A stretch of 64,000 nucleotides of DNA from Gynuella sp050296195 (lineage in GTDB: Bacteria; Pseudomonadota; Gammaproteobacteria; Pseudomonadales; Natronospirillaceae), in assembly GCF_050296195.1 (NCBI RefSeq), contig NZ_JBNKRB010000002.1, one strand, 5' to 3'. The notes below the pieces were generated by a model. It made no database searches and was not told the origin of the DNA. It saw only the letters and a list, made by a program, of their open reading frames with translations. The translations under genes and the position numbers were made by a program. Shown one piece after another: positions 16,396 to 24,266 of this stretch; the stretch's first letter is position 1, and the number at the start of each line of letters is the position of its first letter.

Positions 16396-17712
16396 TTAGG
16401 GTCTGAGTGGACCGATATTTTTCTTAAAAACTTTAGAGTTGCGCTGATAGTTGTACAGAGACTTTCTCTTCATCGGCAACCCATCCACGTCAATCTGTTG
16501 AAATCCCCGTTCAAGAAACCAGTGCGCTGTATGTGTCGTCAACACGAACAGGCTGCTCAGGCCCAGCGCATGGGCCCGCTCAGTAATGGCCCGCATGAGC
16601 CGGTCACCACGATGTTCATGACGATACCCTTCATGCACCGCCACACAGGCCAGTTCACCGGTTTTTTCCTCATCCTCCAAAAACGGATAAAGAGCAGCAC
16701 AACCGATGATCATGCCATCGCGCTCGTTGACCATGAAATGATTGATTTCCTGTTCCAGCAGCTCTCGTGAACGTCGCACCAGAACGCCCTTAATCTCCAG
16801 GGGTAGCAGCAGTTCGAGGATACCGGCCACATCATTAATCGTTGCCGGGCGGATGCTATCGTAGGCCTCCTGGGTAACCAGGGTACCGATACCATCGCGG
16901 GTATACAGTTCGTTGAGAATGCTGCCATCGTTATCGAACGGCAACAGGTGACAGCGTCCTACACCGGCTCGACAAGCAGTGACCATGGCCTCCAATTCGG
17001 CATATCCAGGTATTTCTGGAGTATGTTGATCCAATATTCGCTGGCACTGACTGGGAAACAGCTCGGTAATCGTTTCGGCTTCTTTCAAGACCAGTGAACA
17101 GTCACCGACAATTACCAGCTTGTCTGCTTTGAGTGCAACTGCCGTTTGTACCGCAACATCATGAACAGACACATTAAACAACTCGCCGGTGGGCGAATAC
17201 CCCAGATGCGACATCAGGACAATGAAATTGTTGTCGAGCAATTGCCGTATCGAAGAGGCATCCACTTTACGCACCACACCCGTATGTTGCATGTCGACAC
17301 CATCAATCACCCCCACCGGTCTGGCCAGAACAAAATTACCACTGACACACCGGACTTTGGCGTTGTGCATGGGTGAGTTCACCATCCCAAGACTGAACTG
17401 AGCCTCCAGCTGTGAGCGCAATTGCCCATGTACATCCAGAATGGTTTCCATGATTTCAGGACTGGTCACCCGCATATGGCTGTGCATAACGCTGGTGATA
17501 TTTTTTTCCTGCAATCGTCGGTTTATCTGACTTCGGGCACCATAGACCAGGACTACCCGCATCCCAAGACTGTTCAGCAACGCCAGATCAGGAACCAGAG
17601 AGCGGGCAGCAGGTTGATCCAATCCTTCACCAGAGATCCCGACAACCAGTGTCTTGGTCCGGTGGGCATGAATATAAGGAGCCGTAGAACGGAAGAAATC
17701 AACGAAATTCAC
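16396..17712 (-). CDS. argA: N-acetylglutamate synthase ArgA
   Basis: The 438-residue enzyme catalyses the first step of arginine synthesis. Residues about 1-285 form an amino-acid-kinase domain (LVVGISGEGLD, GMRVVLVYGARSQINRRL) that senses arginine. Residues about 290-438 form the GNAT acetyltransferase with EEKTGELACVAVHEGYRHEHRGDRLM split over the acetyl-CoA loop, and a C-terminal FLERGFQ. The reading frame starts at GTG 17712 with AAAGGAAC some 12 bases upstream. Length is typical of the classical ArgA. argH lies separately at 37252. Confidence 0.94.
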   Translation of the reverse strand: MNFVDFFRSTAPYIHAHRTKTLVVGISGEGLDQPAARSLVPDLALLNSLGMRVVLVYGARSQINRRLQEKNITSVMHSHMRVTSPEIMETILDVHGQLRSQLEAQFSLGMVNSPMHNAKVRCVSGNFVLARPVGVIDGVDMQHTGVVRKVDASSIRQLLDNNFIVLMSHLGYSPTGELFNVSVHDVAVQTAVALKADKLVIVGDCSLVLKEAETITELFPSQCQRILDQHTPEIPGYAELEAMVTACRAGVGRCHLLPFDNDGSILNELYTRDGIGTLVTQEAYDSIRPATINDVAGILELLLPLEIKGVLVRRSRELLEQEINHFMVNERDGMIIGCAALYPFLEDEEKTGELACVAVHEGYRHEHRGDRLMRAITERAHALGLSSLFVLTTHTAHWFLERGFQQIDVDGLPMKRKSLYNYQRNSKVFKKNIGPLRP

Positions 17713-17891
17713 GATGGGAATATGTTCCTTTCAAGTGGTGGCAGGAAAGTCTAATCATAACGTATCTGCAGGTTTTATTGATTGTTCAAATTTATTGATA
17801 GAATTATATGAAAAGCTTCAATTTTTTTACCAGTATCCATTCAGTACTATTGCCGTCATCTTAAACAAATGAACAGATAAGGCAAAAAACA

Positions 17892-18296
17892 ATGGAAAAA
17901 TTCTGGAGCTATGTCGAAGTCCTGGGACGGGTTTTATTGATCTCAATTTTTGTGATGTCCGGATTGCAAAAACTGGGCGATATTCAAGGAAATATGGCCT
18001 ATGTCACCAGTGGCGGCCTACCCGGTTTCATGTTGTTCCCAGCGATAGCAATTGAACTGTTTGCCTCTTTGGCTGTTTTGTTGGGCTGGAAAACCCGTAT
18101 CGCCGCTTTGTTCCTGGCATTATTCTGCCTGGTGTCCGGCCTGTTGTTTCACGGTAACACGTTTCCGGATAATGCAATGGCCACGCTATTGGATCAGATC
18201 CACCTAATGAAAAATATTGCTCTGACTGGTGCCTTTCTGTTTCTGGCGGGTCGTGGAGCTGGTCCTATCAGCCTGGATAGCCGCAACAAAGCTTGA
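17892..18296 (+). CDS. DoxX family membrane protein
   Basis: The 134-residue protein has four predicted membrane helices and the DoxX pattern: GRVLLISIFVMSGLQKL at the start, GWKTRIAALFLALFCLVSGLLFH, and a conserved LMKNIALTGAFLFLAGRGAG near the end. DoxX proteins are small membrane proteins often tied to redox or thiol stress, but precise functions are not settled. It is a single gene divergent from argA, and a bidirectional terminator separates it from hemN. Confidence 0.88.
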   Translation: MEKFWSYVEVLGRVLLISIFVMSGLQKLGDIQGNMAYVTSGGLPGFMLFPAIAIELFASLAVLLGWKTRIAALFLALFCLVSGLLFHGNTFPDNAMATLLDQIHLMKNIALTGAFLFLAGRGAGPISLDSRNKA

Positions 18297-18313
18297 TTAT
18301 CCTGACGAAAACC

Positions 18314-18341
18314 AAAAAGAGCTGCCTTGGCAGCTCTTTTT
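18314..18341. terminator. Bidirectional intrinsic terminator between doxX and hemN
   Basis: A 13-bp stem AAAAAGAGCTGCC / GGCAGCTCTTTTT with a TT loop. It has a T run on the plus strand and, through the A run on the left, a T run on the minus strand. It therefore serves both converging genes. Confidence 0.92.
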
Positions 18342-18358
18342 TATTACAACATGTTTTA

Positions 18359-19750
18359 TCACAACACTTTGGAAAAGCGATTCTTATTTGCCGGACTCTG
18401 CTGCAGATATGCATCAAATACCATACAAATAGGCCGTAACAACAAACGCCCGGCGCTGGTTACCTTAATGGCATGATTATCGACAGTCACCAGGCCGTCA
18501 TCAGCCAGAAACGCCAGTCGACGAATCTCATTGGCAAAATACGCCCTTGAATCAATATCAAACTGTTCATCAAGCGCGTCAAACTTCAACCGACCATTGC
18601 AGCTAAGCTCCTGAATAACCCGCTGTCGAATCAGATCATCGTCATTGAGCTGATAACCTTTAAAGCTGGCCAGGTTTCCATTGGAAATAACCTGCTCGTA
18701 CTGCCCAAGATCACGATAATTCTGCACGAAGGTCTGGTTGATATAACTGATACTGGAAACGCCAAGCCCCAGCATATCCATATTGCCGTAGGTCGAGTAA
18801 CCTTGAAAATTACGCTGCAGAGTTCCTTCATTAAGCGCATCAACCAAGTCATCTCCCGGTTTGGCAAAGTGATCCATGCCAATATAAACGTAACCGGCCT
18901 GCTGCAATGCATTGATACAACTATCAAGAATATTTAGCTTTTCTTCCGGTGAGGGCAGTTCACTTTCGTTAATCCGTCGTTGTGGTAAAAAACGCTCTGG
19001 CAAATGAGCGTAGTTATACACAGCAATCCGGTCCGGATTCAGGGCGATAACCTGCTCAATGGTGCGATCAAAGCTCTCCCTGGTCTGTTTTGGTAAACCG
19101 TAAATCAGGTCGAAACTAACACTGAAAAACCCATTTTGCCGGGCAATGTGCATCATTTCCGACACCATGTCATAACTTTGCAACCGGTTGATGGCTACCT
19201 GTGTGTCCGGATTAAAATCCTGCACCCCGAGACTGATACGATTAAATCCAAGCTCCCGTAACAGAACCAGCTGATCCCTCGAGGTCACTCTGGGGTCTAT
19301 TTCGATGGAATATTCGCCCAGGTCATCAGCCAACAGCGAAAAGTTCTTTTTAATAAGCAGGAACAACCGCTTGATCTGATCTATCGATAAAAAAGTCGGC
19401 GTTCCTCCCCCCCAATGCAGCTGACGTACCGGACGTTCCGCAAAATAAGGCGCCATCATTTGCATCTCTTTTTCCAGAATATCGATATAAGCGTCGGCTC
19501 GGGCCGGGTCCTTGGTTGCTATTTTATTACAACCACAATAAAAGCAGATATGACGACAAAACGGCACATGCACGTACAAACTCATCGATTGATGAGTGTT
19601 TTTATGTTCCTGGGCAATCTCCAGCGTCCGAGTGGGATCAAAATCCTCAAACTGCACCGCTGTCGGATAAGATGTGTATCTGGGGCCTGAAATGTTGTAT
19701 TTCAAAATGACTTCGCGATCCCAGATTTTAGGTTCATTAATTACGGTCAT
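18359..19750 (-). CDS. hemN: Oxygen-independent coproporphyrinogen III oxidase HemN
   Basis: The 463-residue radical SAM enzyme makes protoporphyrinogen IX without oxygen. The cluster motif is CRHICFYCGC (C-x3-C-x2-C, about residue 62), preceded by LYVHVPFC and followed by WGGGTPTFLS. The N-terminal YNISGPRYTSYPTA and C-terminal HemN domain (QRVIQELSCNGRL) are typical of true HemN rather than the shorter HemW. GGAGGAG precedes the ATG. A perfect FNR/Anr box lies 120-134 bases upstream, the usual control of hemN. The product supports the cytochromes of the nearby nap operon. Confidence 0.97.
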   Translation of the reverse strand: MTVINEPKIWDREVILKYNISGPRYTSYPTAVQFEDFDPTRTLEIAQEHKNTHQSMSLYVHVPFCRHICFYCGCNKIATKDPARADAYIDILEKEMQMMAPYFAERPVRQLHWGGGTPTFLSIDQIKRLFLLIKKNFSLLADDLGEYSIEIDPRVTSRDQLVLLRELGFNRISLGVQDFNPDTQVAINRLQSYDMVSEMMHIARQNGFFSVSFDLIYGLPKQTRESFDRTIEQVIALNPDRIAVYNYAHLPERFLPQRRINESELPSPEEKLNILDSCINALQQAGYVYIGMDHFAKPGDDLVDALNEGTLQRNFQGYSTYGNMDMLGLGVSSISYINQTFVQNYRDLGQYEQVISNGNLASFKGYQLNDDDLIRQRVIQELSCNGRLKFDALDEQFDIDSRAYFANEIRRLAFLADDGLVTVDNHAIKVTSAGRLLLRPICMVFDAYLQQSPANKNRFSKVL

Positions 19751-19870
19751 AGGACTCCTCCAATATCAGGCTAGGCTAAGTTTTAATCCCGCCAGCGTCA
19801 TTGACAAAGGTCACCCAATCCCGGAAAAGCAATAAGTATTTTATGGTTTTTGATCAAATACATATTCTGT

Positions 19871-19884
19871 TTGATTTGCATCAA
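19871..19884. promoter_or_regulatory. Perfect FNR/Anr box between hemN and a predicted small RNA
   Basis: The sequence TTGAT-TTGC-ATCAA matches the FNR/Anr consensus exactly. It is centred at 19877.5. Leftward, it fits activation of hemN from an AT-rich -10 region (CATAAAAT, 19838-19845), giving a centre about 42-46 bases before the start site. Rightward, it is about 60 bases before the expected start of the predicted RNA at 19938, the class I position. A second palindrome TTGATCAA at 19850-19857 lies nearby. Confidence 0.88.
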
Positions 19885-19924
19885 GCGTGAATGAGTTAGC
19901 ACTAAACAGCAAAGATTTTACCGG

Positions 19925-19930
19925 TATACT
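19925..19930 (+). promoter_or_regulatory. -10 element TATACT of the predicted small RNA promoter
   Basis: TATACT differs from the sigma-70 -10 consensus at one base. No good -35 lies 17 bases upstream, as expected for an activator-dependent promoter, and the FNR box centre is about 60 bases before the predicted start at 19937-19939. Confidence 0.55.
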
Positions 19931-19937
19931 TCACTGC

Positions 19938-20049
19938 AACACCGACCTAACCCGCTATAGGAAGGTGTCTCCATTGTTCTCCTCCTCCAGCACACGGATG
20001 TGTTGTTACGATGGTGAGGCCAGGGCTTTATAGCTTTGGCCTTTTTTTT
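19938..20049 (+). ncRNA. Predicted FNR-controlled small RNA with anti-Shine-Dalgarno segment
   Basis: No open frame explains this segment, yet it has all parts of a small RNA. Stem 1 joins ACACC (19939-19943) with GGTGT (19964-19968), with an inner CCTA/TAGG helix and a GA/AA internal loop. Stem 2 joins CCATTGT (19971-19977) with ACGATGG (20008-20014). Inside it is a hairpin CAGCACA-CGGA-TGTGTTG (19988-20005), and the CU-rich run TTCTCCTCCTC (19977-19987) is left unpaired. A 10-bp GC-rich terminator hairpin (20018-20041) is followed by eight T. The unpaired run is complementary to GGAGGAG ribosome binding sites. An alternative is an attenuated leader of the moaA operon. Function is inferred only. 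Confidence 0.6.
20018..20049 (+). terminator. Intrinsic terminator of the predicted small RNA
   Basis: The stem GGCCAGGGCT / AGCTTTGGCC (10 bp with two G-U pairs), loop TTAT, is followed directly by TTTTTTTT. It lies 243 bases before moaA and follows no protein gene on this strand, so it must end an RNA that starts upstream. Confidence 0.88.
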
Positions 20050-20173
20050 GCCCCGTCGTTTTCCCATGAAACTTTTTTCCCTCTGACTGGTCTTATATAA
20101 AAGCTATAAGTACCTATTTAGTAAGGTTTTTTTACACCCCAATAGGGTCTATAGTAATTGCCGGATTTAAAGA

Positions 20174-20272
20174 AACACTCCGAGCCGCAGCGTTCTAACC
20201 GCCAGACGCATGAACCTCCGGCCTCAGCATTGTGCTGACAGGGTAAACAGGGAAACCGGTTTGCCTCCCTTG
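20174..20272 (+). promoter_or_regulatory. Molybdenum cofactor (Moco) riboswitch upstream of moaA
   Basis: The moaA leader carries the conserved blocks of the Moco RNA motif as I remember it: CACTCCGAGCCGC, then GAACCTCCGGCCTCAGCA, GTGCTGACAGGGTAAACAG, GGAAACCGGTTTGCCTCCC. Visible helices are CAGCA-TTG-TGCTG (20225-20237), GGTAAAC with GTTTGCC (20242-20248 with 20259-20265) and GCGT/ACGC (20190-20209). The ribosome binding site GGAAAGG is just downstream (20279-20285), and ACACT at 20176-20180 could pair with GGTGT at 20284-20288. This suggests translational repression when the cofactor is plentiful. A covariance search against Rfam RF01055 would settle it. Confidence 0.8.
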
Positions 20273-20292
20273 TATTTTGGAAAGGTGTGTCT

Positions 20293-21267
20293 ATGTTACA
20301 GGATTCATTTGGGCGTCGTTTTTATTACCTGCGCCTGTCTATTACTGATGTTTGCAATTTTCGCTGCAACTATTGCCTTCCGGATGGTTATAAAAAGGAT
20401 GGCCAGCGTTCATTTCTCACCCGTCCGGAAATTGTTAACCTGGTATCGGGATTTGCCTCTGCCGGCACTCAGAAAGTTCGAATTACCGGCGGTGAACCGG
20501 CCCTGCGTAAAGACCTGATCGATATCATTGGTGACATCAAAAGCATCCCAGGCATCCAGACCGTTGCCATGACCACTAATGGCTATCGATTAGGAAGTCT
20601 GTTGCAAGGTCTTGATCACGCAGGGCTTGATCAATTGAATGTCAGTATCGACAGTCTTGATCCTCAGGTCTTTCAAACCATCACCGGGCATGACCGGCTC
20701 AACGAGATTCTTGTCGCGCTGCAACAAGCACAAAGGACGGGTATTAAACATATCAAAGTCAATGCAGTGTTAATGCGCGATCTGAATGACCGTGAACTGG
20801 ATACATTTTTGGGATGGATTAAGGACCAGGATCTGACTTTGCGCTTTATTGAAGTCATGCAAACCGGAGACAACACCGAATTCTTCGAAAAACGACACCT
20901 TTCCGGAGCTGACCTGCAAGTGAAATTACTTGAGCAGGGCTGGCAGACAATCATTCGTAACCAGGATGCAGGCCCGGCAGTGGAATATTGGCATCCAGAT
21001 TATCAGGGCCGTATCGGTCTGATCATGCCATACAGCCAGGACTTCTGTAGCAACTGCAACCGCTTGAGAGTCAGCGCCGAAGGTAAAGTACATTTGTGCC
21101 TTTTTGGTGACCATGGATACGATATCCGCCATCTGATTCAACAGCCAGAACAGCGCTCACAGCTGACAGATTTCTTAGCCGAGGCACTTAAGGACAAGAA
21201 AGTCAGCCACTTCCTGCAACAGGGCAACTCCGGCATCACGCGCGACCTTTCCATGATCGGAGGCTGA
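20293..21267 (+). CDS. moaA: GTP 3',8-cyclase MoaA
   Basis: The radical SAM enzyme converts GTP to the cyclic precursor of molybdopterin together with MoaC. It has the N-terminal cluster CNFRCNYC, GGEP in RITGGEPALRKDL, and the C-terminal cluster in FCSNCNRLRVSAEGKVHLC. It ends in a double glycine (SMIGG), needed for catalysis. I start at ATG 20293 because GGAAAGG lies 7 bases before it; a GTG two codons earlier is too close. It begins a six-gene molybdopterin operon under a predicted Moco riboswitch and has a 1-base gap to mobA. Confidence 0.97.
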   Translation: MLQDSFGRRFYYLRLSITDVCNFRCNYCLPDGYKKDGQRSFLTRPEIVNLVSGFASAGTQKVRITGGEPALRKDLIDIIGDIKSIPGIQTVAMTTNGYRLGSLLQGLDHAGLDQLNVSIDSLDPQVFQTITGHDRLNEILVALQQAQRTGIKHIKVNAVLMRDLNDRELDTFLGWIKDQDLTLRFIEVMQTGDNTEFFEKRHLSGADLQVKLLEQGWQTIIRNQDAGPAVEYWHPDYQGRIGLIMPYSQDFCSNCNRLRVSAEGKVHLCLFGDHGYDIRHLIQQPEQRSQLTDFLAEALKDKKVSHFLQQGNSGITRDLSMIGG

Positions 21268-21268
21268 C

Positions 21269-21799
21269 ATGCTGGGTGTTATTCTTGCCGGAGGCCGTTC
21301 CTCACGTATGGGAAAGGATAAATCCCGACTGATGATCAATGGTCAGACCTTGTTACAACGCCAGCAAAGCATCCTTGGACAGTTGGGGCTGGAAGTTATT
21401 GTCAGTGGCCCAGACGGGGTTCACGACGAGTTTACTGACTACCCCGGGCCATTGGCCGGAATATACTCTGTCATCCGGCAACGACCGGCTCCCAGCTGGT
21501 TGTTTGTGCCGGTTGACCTGCCCCTGATGCAACCCGAAACGCTTGCCAGACTGATGAACCATTCTTCAGAGGCAGGCTGTTGTTATGATTACCATCCTTT
21601 GCCATTACTGCTGAAGTCTTCCGTCCAGCTGATACCGGAATTATATAAACGGCTGCAGACATCCGGAGAAGATTTGAGTGTCCGGGCATTCAATCGCAGC
21701 ATGGGTGTTGAACAGCTGGCCCTGAATGCTGATGACGAAATATGTTTAAGCAACGCCAATGATCCACAACAATGGCAAACCTTATTAAGACAGTTATAG
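21269..21799 (+). CDS. mobA: Molybdenum cofactor guanylyltransferase MobA
   Basis: The 176-residue enzyme attaches GMP to molybdopterin to form the bis-MGD used by NapA. The N-terminal LAGGRSSRMGKDKSRL is the nucleotide-binding signature, followed by GPLAGI and FVPVDLPLM, which carries the metal-binding Asp. GGAGG precedes the ATG. Its presence in this operon ties the cluster to DMSO-reductase family enzymes such as the nearby periplasmic nitrate reductase. Confidence 0.94.
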   Translation: MLGVILAGGRSSRMGKDKSRLMINGQTLLQRQQSILGQLGLEVIVSGPDGVHDEFTDYPGPLAGIYSVIRQRPAPSWLFVPVDLPLMQPETLARLMNHSSEAGCCYDYHPLPLLLKSSVQLIPELYKRLQTSGEDLSVRAFNRSMGVEQLALNADDEICLSNANDPQQWQTLLRQL

Positions 21800-21811
21800 G
21801 AAATATTCACC

Positions 21812-22351
21812 ATGGCTCATTTATCACAAGCTGACTTCGTTCCCCTGAATATTGCAGTACTGACCGTATCCGATACCCGTACAGAAGCAAACGATACTTC
21901 CGGACAATACCTGGCAGAGCAAGTGAAAGCGGAAGGCCATCTGCTGGCCGACAAGCAAATCGTCAAAGACGACGTTTATCAACTACGCGCCATCGTTTCC
22001 CAATGGATCGCTTCGAGTGAAGTACAGGTTATTTTAATTACCGGAGGCACTGGATTTACCGGTCGCGATTCCACCCCGGAAGCACTCACACCGTTATTTG
22101 ACAAACAGGTTGAAGGATTCGGAGAGTTATTCCGGCAACTGTCTTATGACGAAATAGGGACTTCGACCATACAAAGTCGCGCTCTGGCAGGTTTTGCCAA
22201 TGGCACAGTCATCTTCTGCATGCCGGGCTCCACCGGGGCCTGCAAAACCGGCTGGAACGGCATCATCAAAGAACAACTGGATGCACGTTGCAAACCCTGC
22301 AATTTTGTTGCCCATCTGAAAATGGCACCCACATGCGAGAGTCGGGGCTAA
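21812..22351 (+). CDS. moaB: Molybdopterin adenylyltransferase-type protein MoaB
   Basis: The 179-residue protein has the MoaB/MogA fold: LNIAVLTVSDTRTEANDTSGQYL near the start, VILITGGTGFTGRD, and a GS-rich PGSTGACKTGWNGIIKEQLD. The family adenylates molybdopterin before metal insertion; E. coli MoaB itself is poorly active, while other MoaB proteins perform this step. No mogA or moeA lies in the window, so MoaB may be the functional enzyme here. It overlaps moaC by one base. Confidence 0.92.
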   Translation: MAHLSQADFVPLNIAVLTVSDTRTEANDTSGQYLAEQVKAEGHLLADKQIVKDDVYQLRAIVSQWIASSEVQVILITGGTGFTGRDSTPEALTPLFDKQVEGFGELFRQLSYDEIGTSTIQSRALAGFANGTVIFCMPGSTGACKTGWNGIIKEQLDARCKPCNFVAHLKMAPTCESRG

Positions 22352-22839
22352 TGGAAAAGCAATTCAGCCATATCGATCATCACGGCTCCGCCAACATGGT
22401 GGATGTTACCGACAAACATAGCAGTCAACGGTTGGCACAGGCAGAAGCATTTATTTATATGTCTGCCGATACCCTGACCATGATAGAACAGGGTAACCAC
22501 CACAAAGGGGATGTTTTTGCCGTTGCCCGCATTGCTGGCATACAAGCAGCAAAAAAAACCCCTGAGCTGATTCCGCTATGCCACCCGCTGATGCTAACCA
22601 AAATTGCTGTGGACTTTGAGCTGCAACCACAGCTTGGCCGCGTTCGCATTACATCGCTTTGTAAACTGGCCGGTCAGACCGGCGTCGAGATGGAAGCATT
22701 GACCGCCGCTTCGGTTGCAGCACTAACGCTGTTTGACATGTGCAAAGCCGTCGATCCGGCCATGACCATCAGTGGTTTAAGGGTATTGGAAAAACAGGGT
22801 GGTAAAACCGGACACTGGCTCCATCCGGAGGAAACATGA
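22351..22839 (+). CDS. moaC: Cyclic pyranopterin monophosphate synthase MoaC
   Basis: The 162-residue enzyme completes cyclic pyranopterin formation from the MoaA product. Motifs include MVDVTDK near the N-terminus, KKTPELIPLCHPL, GVEMEALTAASVAALTLFDMCKA and the C-terminal KQGGKTG. The start is ATG 22351, sharing one base with the moaB stop (TAATG). A longer in-frame reading into moaB is not used. It overlaps moaD by four bases. Confidence 0.96.
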   Translation: MEKQFSHIDHHGSANMVDVTDKHSSQRLAQAEAFIYMSADTLTMIEQGNHHKGDVFAVARIAGIQAAKKTPELIPLCHPLMLTKIAVDFELQPQLGRVRITSLCKLAGQTGVEMEALTAASVAALTLFDMCKAVDPAMTISGLRVLEKQGGKTGHWLHPEET

Positions 22840-23078
22840 AAATACTGTTTTTTGCCCGCCTGCGGGACAGTATCGGTTGTGCAGAGACATCACTGGAAGT
22901 ACCTCAGCCTACCCAGGTTCATAAGGTCATCAAACAACTGCTTAATGATCACCCGGACTGGCAGGATGCATTCGATAAACCAGTACTGGTGGCCATTAAT
23001 CAGACCATGGCAGAAATGGATAGCAAGGTCAGCAACGAAGATGAACTGGCATTTTTTCCACCGGTCACGGGAGGGTAG
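22836..23078 (+). CDS. moaD: Molybdopterin synthase sulfur-carrier subunit MoaD
   Basis: The 80-residue ubiquitin-like protein has the MoaD start (MKILFFARLRDSIG) and ends in FFPPVTGG. The terminal double glycine is thiocarboxylated and donates sulfur to the pterin. It overlaps moaC by four bases, with GGAGGAAAC just before the ATG. moaE follows immediately. Confidence 0.96.
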   Translation: MKILFFARLRDSIGCAETSLEVPQPTQVHKVIKQLLNDHPDWQDAFDKPVLVAINQTMAEMDSKVSNEDELAFFPPVTGG

Positions 23079-23083
23079 TGCAC

Positions 23084-23536
23084 ATGACTGATCTGGTATT
23101 AATACAGGAAAATGATTTTTCAGTGGATGAACACTACCAAGCCATGGTCGCTCAAAACAACAGCGCGGGTGCAGTGGTGTTTTTTGTCGGCCGGGTTCGC
23201 GATTTTAACGAACAACAGCATGTTACCGGCCTGTACCTTGAACATTATCCCGGCATGACTGAAAAAATTCTGCATGAGATTATTCTGACTGCACGCCAGC
23301 GCTGGTCCGCTGAAGAGATACGGATTGTTCATCGCGTTGGAGCGTTGCAGGTCAGCGATCAGATCGTGTTTGTAGGCGTCAGCAGTGCTCACCGTCAGGA
23401 TGCGTTTCAGACCTGTGAGTACCTAATGGATTTTTTAAAAACCAAAGCTCCTTTCTGGAAAAAAGAAACGGGCACTCAAGGTGAACAATGGCTGGATGCC
23501 AAGGACAGTGACGAGCAGGCAGCCCAAAGATGGTGA
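23084..23536 (+). CDS. moaE: Molybdopterin synthase catalytic subunit MoaE
   Basis: The 150-residue protein pairs with MoaD to form molybdopterin synthase. Motifs are GAVVFFVGRVRDFN, LYLEHYPGMTEK, HRVGALQVSDQIVFVGVSSAHR and the catalytic-lysine region FLKTKAPFWKKE. I start at ATG 23084 because GGGAGGG is 8 bases before it, though a GTG at 23078 overlapping the moaD stop is possible. It is the last gene of the operon and converges with nap. Confidence 0.95.
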   Translation: MTDLVLIQENDFSVDEHYQAMVAQNNSAGAVVFFVGRVRDFNEQQHVTGLYLEHYPGMTEKILHEIILTARQRWSAEEIRIVHRVGALQVSDQIVFVGVSSAHRQDAFQTCEYLMDFLKTKAPFWKKETGTQGEQWLDAKDSDEQAAQRW

Positions 23537-23630
23537 CCGACAAAGATCATTACGTTGCCACAAACACAAGCACCTAAAACCCCTCCGATCCCGTTCCCCC
23601 AAGCGCTCATATATAAACAAGTGCGTGATT

Positions 23631-23654
23631 GCCCGGCAGTATTATTTGCCGGGC
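23631..23654. terminator. GC-rich stem-loop between moaE and napC
   Basis: GCCCGGCA / TGCCGGGC with an 8-base loop lies between the converging moa and nap operons. Neither strand has a T run after it, so termination efficiency is uncertain. Confidence 0.55.
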
Positions 23655-23675
23655 GAACAAACACTTAAGGGTACT

Positions 23676-24263
23676 TCAATACAACTCCACTCCCGTCATA
23701 TCCGGTAAGCGGTGAGCAATTCCTTTGTGACAGTCGATACAGGTTTTTTCTCCCGATGCCAGTGCAGTTGAGTGCCGCTCCGCAGCGCGTTCACTTTGAC
23801 GGGTAAAATCCATGGAATCAAAGTTATGACAGTTACGACACTCTAGGGAATCATTGGCCTTGAGACGGGCCCATTCATGTTCAGCGAGTTCTCGCCGTTT
23901 ATGTTCAAATTTTTCCTGAGTATTAATGGTGCCAAATATTTTTCCCCAGACTTCTTTTGAAGCCGCCATTTTTCGGGCCATTTTATTCGTCCAGTTATGG
24001 GGCACATGACAATCGGAACAAATCGCCCGAACCCCGGATCGATTACTGTAGTGAATGGTCGTCTGCAACTCCTGATAAACATTGTCACGCATTTCATGGC
24101 AACTGGTACAGAATTCTTCCGTGTTAGTAAATTCCATGGCGGTATTGAATCCTCCCCAGAAAATAATACCAGCGATAAAACCACCCACTACCAAAAACCC
24201 TAGAGAAAAGTGCACACTGGGCTGACGTAGGATCAGCCAACCGCGCCGAATCATTTGCATCAT
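23676..24263 (-). CDS. napC: Tetraheme cytochrome c NapC
   Basis: The 195-residue quinol dehydrogenase has one N-terminal membrane helix (about 17-38) and four heme sites: CTSCH, CSDCH, CRNCH and CIDCH. It passes electrons from the quinol pool to NapB and NapA in the periplasm. The NapC/NirT signature NTEEFCTSCHEM is present. It is the last gene of napEFDABC, 3 bases after napB. Confidence 0.97.
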   Translation of the reverse strand: MMQMIRRGWLILRQPSVHFSLGFLVVGGFIAGIIFWGGFNTAMEFTNTEEFCTSCHEMRDNVYQELQTTIHYSNRSGVRAICSDCHVPHNWTNKMARKMAASKEVWGKIFGTINTQEKFEHKRRELAEHEWARLKANDSLECRNCHNFDSMDFTRQSERAAERHSTALASGEKTCIDCHKGIAHRLPDMTGVELY

Positions 24264-24266
24264 GCC

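Noticed and set aside
15720..16406. Plus-strand open frame of 228 codons
   Set aside because: It is antisense to the SDR gene, whose protein motifs are clear.
20111..20117. Single NarL-like heptamer TACCTAT upstream of moaA
   Set aside because: It has no paired heptamer and such 7-base matches occur by chance.
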